From NCBI GenBank assembly GCA_037190665.1, contig JBBCJT010000221.1:1-18368 (forward strand): 18,368 bases of DNA. Reading direction: 5' to 3'. The notes below the pieces were generated by a model that was given only the letters and a program-made list of their open reading frames with translations, did no database searches and had not been told where the DNA came from. The DNA is from JBBCJT01 sp037190665. Its GTDB lineage: Bacteria; Pseudomonadota; Alphaproteobacteria; Acetobacterales; Acetobacteraceae. Both the position numbers and the translations under genes were made by a program. Shown piece by piece: positions 12,949-18,368 of this stretch; position 1 is the stretch's first letter, and every line of letters starts with the position of its first letter.

Positions 12949-15027
12949 ATGGCAACGATCCGTCTCGCCGTGGACATCGGCGGCACCTTCACCGACCTCG
13001 CGCTGGAGAATGGCAGCAGGCGCCATACCACCAAGGTCCTGACCACGCCGGCGGCGCCCGAGCAGGGGGTGCTGACCGGCATCCGCCGCATCCTCGCCGA
13101 CGCCGGGATCGGCCCCGGCGACGTGACGATCGTGATCCACGGCACCACGCTCGCCACCAATGCGCTGATCGAGCGCAAGGGTGCGCGGACGGCTCTGGTC
13201 ACCACCGAGGGCTTCCGGGATGTGCTGCGCCTCGGCAACGAGGCGCGGTACGACCAGTACGACCTGAACATCACGCTGCCCGATCCGCTGGTGCCGCGCC
13301 ACCTGCGCCTGCCAGTGCCGGAGCGGCTCGACAACGAGGGCAAGGTGCTCAAGCCGCTCGAGGAAGCGGCGGTGCGCGCGCTGGTGCCGGTGCTGAAGGC
13401 GGAGAAGGTCGCCTCCGTCGCGGTCGGCTTCCTGCATGCCTTCGTGAACCCGGTGCACGAGCGGCGCACGCGCGAGATCCTGGCGGAGGCGTTGCCCGAC
13501 CTGCCGATCACGCTCAGCTCCGAGGTCTCGCCCGAGATGCGCGAGTGGGAGCGCTTCTCGACCGCCGCCGCGAACGCCTATGTGCAGCCGCTGATGGCGA
13601 GCTACCTGCGCCGGCTGGAAGCGGCGCTCGCCGAGATGGGCATGAAGTGCCCGGTCTTCCTGATGCTGTCCGGCGGCGGGCTGACCACCATCGACACCGC
13701 CTGCCGCTTCCCGATCCGGCTGGTGGAGAGCGGCCCCGCCGGCGGGGCGATCTTCTCCGCACACATTGCGCGCGAATGCGGGCTCGGTGAGGTGCTGTCC
13801 TTCGACATGGGCGGCACCACGGCGAAGGTCTGCCTGATCGACCAGTTCCGCCCGCAGGCATCCCGCAGCTTCGAGGTGGCGCGCGTCGGCCGCTTCAAGA
13901 AGGGGTCCGGCCTGCCGCTGCGTATCCCGGTGATCGAGATGGTGGAGATCGGTGCCGGCGGCGGTTCGCTCGCGCAGGTCGATGCGCTGGGCCGCATCCA
14001 GGTGGGCCCGGAAAGCGCGGGCGCCGATCCCGGCCCGGCCTGCTACGGGCGCGGCGGATCGCACCCGGCGGTGACGGATGCGAACCTGACGCTCGGCCGC
14101 TACGACCCGGCACGCTTCGCGGGCGGATCCATGCCGCTCGACCCCAGGGCCGCGAAGCAGGCGGTCACCGATCATGTCGGCGGCAGGCTGGGACTGACCG
14201 CGGAGATGGCCGCACTCGGCGTGATCGAGATGGTGGACGAGAACATGGCGAACGCCGCGCGCGTGCACGCCATCGAGAGCGGCAAGACCTATGACGGCCG
14301 CACCATCATCGCCTTCGGCGGCGGCGGGCCGGTGCATGGCACGCGCGTGGCGGAGAAGATCGGCGTCCATCGCGTGCTGGTGCCGACTGGCGCGGGCGTG
14401 GGCTCGGCGATCGGCTTCCTGCGTGCTCCCGTCGCCTATGAGGTCGTGCGCAGCCTGTACCAGCGCTTCACCACCTTCGACGTCCCGGCGGTGAACGCGC
14501 TGCTGTCGGAGATGAGTGCGGAGGCCACCGGCGTGGTGGCGGAAGGCGCGTTCGGCGCGCCGACCGAGGAGCACCGCCTCGCCTACATGCGCTATGTCGG
14601 CCAGGGCCACGAGATCGCGGTGGCACTGCCGGCCCGCGCGCTCACCGAGGCGGACGTGGCCGCGATCCGCGCCGAGTACGACGCGGAGTACACGCGCTTC
14701 TACGACCGCCCCGTCCCCGGATCGGACGTGGAGATCATGTCCTTCGCGGTGACGGTGACCACCGTCGTGCCGCAGATCTCCAACGGCGCGCAGCCCCCGC
14801 ACGAAGCGGCGGCCGAGCCGGTGCGCATGCAGATCGTGCGCGACACCAGCACCGGCGAGGCGACCGAGTGGGCGGTCTATGACCGCGCCACGCTCGCCCC
14901 CGGCGCGATGCTCGCCGGCCCTGCCATCGTGGCGGAGGACGAGACCTCCACGCTGGTACCGCCGGGCTGGACCTGCCGGGTGGATGCCCGCCGATACCTC
15001 GAACTCGAACACAAGGAGGCCGCATGA
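12949..15027 (+). CDS. hyuA: hydantoinase/oxoprolinase family protein, ATP-binding subunit HyuA
   Basis: 692 residues, the normal HyuA length. It is the ATP-using subunit of N-methylhydantoinase, 5-oxoprolinase and caprolactamase-type enzymes, which phosphorylate and open cyclic amides. The actin-like ATPase N-terminal domain shows DIGGTFTD (9-16) and HGTTLATNAL (64-73). The second domain shows the SGGGL strand, SGPAGGA (261-267), FDMGGTTAK (285-293), GAGGGS and the PGPACYGRGG loop with VTDANL. AFGGGGPVHG and PTGAGVGSAIG complete the family pattern. No strong Shine-Dalgarno stands just before ATG 12949, so initiation may be modest or coupled to the SDR gene. The stop overlaps hyuB as ATGA, as expected for equimolar subunits. 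The actual substrate is not determined by sequence. Confidence 0.93.
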   Translation: MATIRLAVDIGGTFTDLALENGSRRHTTKVLTTPAAPEQGVLTGIRRILADAGIGPGDVTIVIHGTTLATNALIERKGARTALVTTEGFRDVLRLGNEARYDQYDLNITLPDPLVPRHLRLPVPERLDNEGKVLKPLEEAAVRALVPVLKAEKVASVAVGFLHAFVNPVHERRTREILAEALPDLPITLSSEVSPEMREWERFSTAAANAYVQPLMASYLRRLEAALAEMGMKCPVFLMLSGGGLTTIDTACRFPIRLVESGPAGGAIFSAHIARECGLGEVLSFDMGGTTAKVCLIDQFRPQASRSFEVARVGRFKKGSGLPLRIPVIEMVEIGAGGGSLAQVDALGRIQVGPESAGADPGPACYGRGGSHPAVTDANLTLGRYDPARFAGGSMPLDPRAAKQAVTDHVGGRLGLTAEMAALGVIEMVDENMANAARVHAIESGKTYDGRTIIAFGGGGPVHGTRVAEKIGVHRVLVPTGAGVGSAIGFLRAPVAYEVVRSLYQRFTTFDVPAVNALLSEMSAEATGVVAEGAFGAPTEEHRLAYMRYVGQGHEIAVALPARALTEADVAAIRAEYDAEYTRFYDRPVPGSDVEIMSFAVTVTTVVPQISNGAQPPHEAAAEPVRMQIVRDTSTGEATEWAVYDRATLAPGAMLAGPAIVAEDETSTLVPPGWTCRVDARRYLELEHKEAA

Positions 15028-16733
15028 ACCGCGAGACCGGCGCGCTGGCCCAGATCCAGCGCCAGATCATGTGGAACCGGCTCATCGCGGTGGTCGAGGA
15101 GCAGGCGCAGACGATGATCCGCACCGCGTTCTCCACCACGGTGCGCGAGGCGGGCGACCTCTCCGCCGGTGTGTTCGACCTGCAGGGCCGCATGCTCGCC
15201 CAGGCGGTCACCGGCACGCCCGGCCACGTAAACTCGATGGCCGAGAGCGTGGGGCACTTCCTCGAGAAGTTCCCGGTCGAGACGATGCAGCCGGGCGATC
15301 ACTACATCACCAACGACCCCTGGCTCGGCACCGGGCACCTGCACGACCTGACGGTTGTCACGCCCGCCTTCCACGCCGGCAAGATCGTCGGCCTGTTCGC
15401 CAACACCGCGCACGTGATCGACGTGGGCGGGCTGGGGATGGGCCCGGAGGGTCGCTCGGTGTTCGAGGAAGGCCTCTACATCCCGATCGTGAAGTGCTTC
15501 GACCGCGGCAAGGCGAACGAGACGTTCTTCGACTTCATCCGCGCCGGATCGCGGCTGCCGGTGGAACTGGAGGGCGACGTCTACTCGCTGTGCGCCTGCA
15601 ACGACGCCGGTGCGAAGCGGCTGGACGAGATGATGGCCGAGTTCCGGATGGACAGCCTCGACCCGCTCGCCGCCTGGATCTTCGAGGCGAGCCTGCGCGC
15701 CACCGAGGAAGCCATCGCCGCCCTGCCGCGCGGCACCTATCGCGCCGAGATCAACTCCGACGGCTACGAGGCGCCGGTGACGCTGAAGGCGGCGCTGACG
15801 GTGCACGAGAAGGAGATCGTGGTGGACTATGCCGGCACGTCCGGCTTCTCCAATCGCGGCATCAACGTGCCGGCCGCCTACTGCCGCGCCTATTCCTGCT
15901 TCGGCATCAAGTGCGTGGTCGCGCCCGAGATCCCGAACAACTGGGCGAGCCTCAAGCCGTTCCGGATGGAAATCCCCGAGGGCTGCATCCTGAACGCGCC
16001 GCGCCCCTATCCGGTCAGCGTGCGCCACATCATCGGCCAGCTATTGCCCGACCTGATGATGGGCTGCCTGCATCAGGCGGTGCCGCAGCGGGTGAACGCG
16101 GAAGGATCGTCCGCGCTGTGGAACCCGCCGCTGCGGGGCGGCTCGCAGGTCTCCGGCCAGGCGGCCGAGGTCGATGATTTCGAGGTGATCACCTTCAACT
16201 CCGGCGGCACCGGCGCGCGGCCCACCATGGATGGGCTGGACGGCACGGCGTTCCCCTCCGGCGTGCGGACCATGCCGGTGGAGGCGACGGAGAACTTCGC
16301 CCCCGTTGTGTTCTGGCGGAAGGAACTGCGCCCGGACAGCGGCGGTCCGGGGCGCACGCGCGGCGGCTTCGGGCAGATCATGGAGATCAGCGCGAAGAAC
16401 GAGGCCGAGTTCGCGGTTAACGCGATCTTCGACCGCGTCGCCAACCCGCCGAAGGGTCGTGACGGGGGCGGGAAGGGGGCGGCGGGATGGGTCGGCCTCG
16501 CCGGCGGCAACAACCGCACGCTGCGCACCAAGGGCTTCCAGATCGTGCCGAAGGGCGAGCATCTGCTGCTGCTGCTGCCGGGCGGTGGCGGCTACGGCGA
16601 CCCGAAGCAGCGCGATCCGGCCGCGGTGGCGGCCGATGTGCGCGATGGGCTGGTCAGCAAGGAAGTGGCGCTGCGGGATTACGGCGTGACCATCGCCGCG
16701 GACGGCAAAGGCACACGCGACGCGGCGGGGTAA
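15024..16733 (+). CDS. hyuB: hydantoinase/oxoprolinase family protein, HyuB subunit
   Basis: 569 residues, typical for HyuB, the partner of HyuA that hydrolyses the phosphorylated cyclic amide. Landmarks are IMWNRLIAVVEEQAQTMIRTAFSTTVREAGDLSAG near the N-terminus, GDHYITNDPWLGTGHLHD at about 95-112, the INVPAAYCRAYSCFG region, NSGGTGARPTMDGLDGTAFPSG, and the C-terminal LPGGGGYGDPKQRDP. The start has AAGGAGG just upstream, inside the end of hyuA, and overlaps its stop by four bases (ATGA). HyuA and HyuB therefore form a co-translated complex. A GC-rich hairpin follows the stop. Alternatives within the family are 5-oxoprolinase, N-methylhydantoinase and caprolactamase. Acetone carboxylase subunits are related but belong to longer three-gene sets. 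Confidence 0.93.
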   Translation: MNRETGALAQIQRQIMWNRLIAVVEEQAQTMIRTAFSTTVREAGDLSAGVFDLQGRMLAQAVTGTPGHVNSMAESVGHFLEKFPVETMQPGDHYITNDPWLGTGHLHDLTVVTPAFHAGKIVGLFANTAHVIDVGGLGMGPEGRSVFEEGLYIPIVKCFDRGKANETFFDFIRAGSRLPVELEGDVYSLCACNDAGAKRLDEMMAEFRMDSLDPLAAWIFEASLRATEEAIAALPRGTYRAEINSDGYEAPVTLKAALTVHEKEIVVDYAGTSGFSNRGINVPAAYCRAYSCFGIKCVVAPEIPNNWASLKPFRMEIPEGCILNAPRPYPVSVRHIIGQLLPDLMMGCLHQAVPQRVNAEGSSALWNPPLRGGSQVSGQAAEVDDFEVITFNSGGTGARPTMDGLDGTAFPSGVRTMPVEATENFAPVVFWRKELRPDSGGPGRTRGGFGQIMEISAKNEAEFAVNAIFDRVANPPKGRDGGGKGAAGWVGLAGGNNRTLRTKGFQIVPKGEHLLLLLPGGGGYGDPKQRDPAAVAADVRDGLVSKEVALRDYGVTIAADGKGTRDAAG

Positions 16734-16758
16734 GGGGCGGGGTCCTACCCCGCGCCCC
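16734..16758 (+). terminator. hairpin directly after the hyuB stop
   Basis: GCGGGGT (16737-16743) pairs with ACCCCGC (16747-16753) around CCT. The stem continues after a one-base bulge with GGG and CCCC. No T-run follows. It closes the hyuAB unit and shares its GGGGTCC-N-ACCC core with the hairpin after the aldolase stop at 1018-1038. The rest of the gap to 16952 holds nothing I can identify. Confidence 0.5.
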
Positions 16759-16952
16759 GGATCTCCGGCGGTCAATCGGGTCGTGGCGGGAGGCGGTGAC
16801 GGTGTCGATCAGCACCCGGACCGCCTCCAGTACCTCCCCACCGCTTCCATCATGCGGTGCGGCGCAGCCCGGCGTGAGGTTAGGATGCAGGGCGGGGGCG
16901 GCCGGCGGCACCGCCTGTCCGGATTCAGGTGACCAGTCTTGAATCCCCAGCC

Positions 16953-18272
16953 TCAACGGTCCCGCCACTTCTCCCAACGATCGAGTAATCGGTACCAGCC
17001 ACCGACCAAGGGCAGGAACCAGGGATTGCCGCGGTAGGTCGGCACGGTGGGAAACGGTCGGCCATCCAGGGCAAACGGTCGATTGGTCCGGCCGGCAATC
17101 TTCAGGCCAGCCTGATGTCCCAGCCAGGTCGCCATCGCGACGCCGGCGCCCTGATAGCCGGCGGCATAGTGAATGCCGTCCTGGCATCCCAGATGCGGCA
17201 GGCCGTCGAACGTGAAGGCGACATTGCCTTTCCAGGCGTGCGTGATGCGAGTGCCCCGGAGTTCCGGCATGGCGGCCACCATGGCCGCATGCAGGCGTGG
17301 CGCCGCCTGCTCGGGGGTGACGGGGCCGAAGCTGGCGCGCCCGCCCCACAGAACACGGGTACCATCCGGGCTGGGACGAAAGTAGTGCAGGACGCGCCGT
17401 GTCTCCGTGAACATGCGGAGGTTCGGGAACAGCGCCCGGACACGATCGGCACCGACAGGCTCCGTTGCCAGAATATAGCTTGCGACCGGCACGAGGCGCC
17501 TCGCCAGCCAGGGCATGGCACTGCCGCGATCCTCCCCCAGCGTATAGCCGTTCGTCGCGACCAGGACGGACCCCGCGCGCAACTCCCCCTTCGACGTGAG
17601 GAGACCGAAGCCGGACCCATGCGGCCGGATCGCGGACACGCGCGTCGCGCCCGCGAGCGACGCGCCGGCCCGCGCCGCGGTGGCCGCCAGCCCGCGCGCG
17701 TACTTGCCCGGATGCACGGTGCCGGCCGCGCTCATGACCATGCCACCGTGATAGAGATCCGAGCCCAGTTCCTCCCGCTGCCTGGCCTTCGGCACCATCC
17801 AGGCGGCCCCGCCGCTGGTTTCTGCGACCGATTGCACGTGCGCTTCCATGGACTCGTAGTGCCGGCGCGTGTGCGCGGCGGCATAGCGGCCGACGCGGGC
17901 GTAGTCGCAATCGATCCCCTCGTCGCGGATCAACGCCTCGATGAAGGGAAGCGAATCAGCGCCAGCTTCCTTGATCGGCTTCACCGCCTCGGCGCCGAGC
18001 TTCTTCTCCATCGCCGGCGGAACGAGCTTGGCGCCGCCGACCACACCGCCGCCATTGCGCGAGCTGGCGCCCCAGCCAATGCGCTCGCCATCCAGGACGG
18101 TCACGCCGACGCCAAGCTTTCGCAGGGTCAGCGCCGCATTGAGGCCGGTGTAGCCTCCGCCGACGATGACCACTTCCGAGTCCGCAGGCGGCTCGCCTGT
18201 ATCCCTGTCCGGCTCGGCCTCATCCCACCAGTAAGGCGCCGCACGGAAGTCCGCCGCGAACAGACCGTTCAA
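16953..18272 (-). CDS. FAD-dependent amine/amino-acid oxidase (DAO family, PuuB-like)
   Basis: 439 residues, full length for the glycine oxidase/DAO family. The N-terminal PYWWDEAEP before the dinucleotide fold and RIGWGASSRNGG (64-75) are typical of gamma-glutamylputrescine oxidase-like (PuuB/OrdL) proteins. FAD binding is shown by VVIVGGGYTGLNAA (34-47). VLVATNGYT, the WGGRASFG strand, and C-terminal GIHYAAGYQGAGVAMATWLGHQAG are the other FAD-contact segments. It should oxidise a primary or secondary amine to an aldehyde or oxo acid, with H2O2 or a dye as product or acceptor. The start is TTG at 18272. No ATG lies between it and the upstream stop, and the conserved YWWDEA segment requires this start; GAGGG lies just before it. 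It starts 6 bases after the upstream gene's stop (same strand), so it is in an operon, and it faces hyuB. Confidence 0.9.
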   Translation of the reverse strand: MNGLFAADFRAAPYWWDEAEPDRDTGEPPADSEVVIVGGGYTGLNAALTLRKLGVGVTVLDGERIGWGASSRNGGGVVGGAKLVPPAMEKKLGAEAVKPIKEAGADSLPFIEALIRDEGIDCDYARVGRYAAAHTRRHYESMEAHVQSVAETSGGAAWMVPKARQREELGSDLYHGGMVMSAAGTVHPGKYARGLAATAARAGASLAGATRVSAIRPHGSGFGLLTSKGELRAGSVLVATNGYTLGEDRGSAMPWLARRLVPVASYILATEPVGADRVRALFPNLRMFTETRRVLHYFRPSPDGTRVLWGGRASFGPVTPEQAAPRLHAAMVAAMPELRGTRITHAWKGNVAFTFDGLPHLGCQDGIHYAAGYQGAGVAMATWLGHQAGLKIAGRTNRPFALDGRPFPTVPTYRGNPWFLPLVGGWYRLLDRWEKWRDR

Positions 18273-18278
18273 GATCCC

Positions 18279-18368
18279 TCAGCCTTCGCTGCCCAGATAA
18301 AGCCGCTGAAGCTCGGTCATGTCGACATCGCCCGCGACCGGCCTGTCGAGCACGATGCGGCCTCCGCG
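18279..18368 (-). CDS. C-terminal fragment of an unidentified gene, cut by the window edge
   Basis: Reading leftward from the right edge gives 29 codons and a TGA (18279-18281). The tail contains GRIVLDRPVAG and ends LQRLYLGSEG. The stop codon overlaps the Shine-Dalgarno GAGGG of the oxidase gene, which is what an operon junction looks like. The GRIVL strand and a final YLG recall the ends of branched-chain amino-acid type ABC ATPases. This is weak, and I leave the product unassigned. Confidence 0.5.
   Translation of the reverse strand, partial: RGGRIVLDRPVAGDVDMTELQRLYLGSEG

Noticed and set aside
12649..15012. A 787-codon minus-strand open frame opposite hyuA.
   Set aside because: Same composition artefact; hyuA on the other strand has clear family motifs throughout.
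16760..16952. A minus-strand reading with protein-like text (GEVLEAVRVLIDTV) between hyuB and the oxidase, considered as a gene remnant.
   Set aside because: It is short, has no start or ribosome site of its own, belongs to a long shadow frame, and matches no family I know. A remnant cannot be excluded but is not supported.
16953..18272. Naming the oxidase a sarcosine oxidase to complete a creatinine pathway.
   Set aside because: Its N-terminal PYWWDEA and RIGWGASSRNGG point to the PuuB/OrdL branch, and it is convergent with hyuAB, so the pathway naming would be unsupported.

Overview
The window looks like the chromosome of a high-GC (about 70% by eye), metabolically versatile alphaproteobacterium. 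Third codon positions are almost all G or C. The intergenic spaces are filled with GC-rich hairpin elements of a kind I associate with Acetobacteraceae and related Rhodospirillales. The family assignment is an inference from style and gene content, because no rRNA or other marker is present. There is no tRNA, transposase, integrase or CRISPR array, and no transcription regulator. The only candidate transporter piece is a 29-residue gene tail at the right edge.

Layout, left to right. (1) 1-217 holds only hairpin elements. (2) 218-1860, plus strand: an HpcH/HpaI-type aldolase and a class I methyltransferase. (3) 1862-2617, minus strand: a classical SDR dehydrogenase meeting the methyltransferase tail to tail. 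(4) 2746-4008, plus strand: an unfamiliar 420-residue protein with a polyproline N-terminus, whose C-terminal half carries what I read as the R-S-E motif order of ADP-ribosyltransferase toxins. (5) 4099-7925: a cytoplasmic BisC/TorZ-like molybdoenzyme overlapping a Tat-type PhoX-like protein. (6) 7980-9156: a DoxX membrane protein and a creatininase-superfamily amidohydrolase. (7) 9206-9349: a multi-hairpin repeat between convergent genes. (8) 12027-9364, minus strand: two tandem D-2-hydroxyacid dehydrogenases followed by pdxJ, the second dehydrogenase and pdxJ overlapping by one base. (9) 12129-16733, plus strand: an SDR without the usual Tyr/Lys pair, then hyuA and hyuB with an ATGA overlap. 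(10) 18368-16953, minus strand: the tail of an unrecognised gene and a TTG-started FAD amine/amino-acid oxidase.

Several of these enzymes could act on small N-containing or hydroxy/keto acids: cyclic amide opening (HyuAB), amidohydrolysis (creatininase family), oxidative deamination (DAO), 2-keto/2-hydroxy acid interconversion, retro-aldol cleavage. They lie in at least five separate transcription units, however, so a single pathway is only a hypothesis. The best-supported functions are PdxJ, HyuA/HyuB, the BisC-like enzyme and the two 2-hydroxyacid dehydrogenases. The most novel element is the possible orphan ADP-ribosyltransferase-like protein at 2746-4008, which has no obvious immunity or partner gene beside it.
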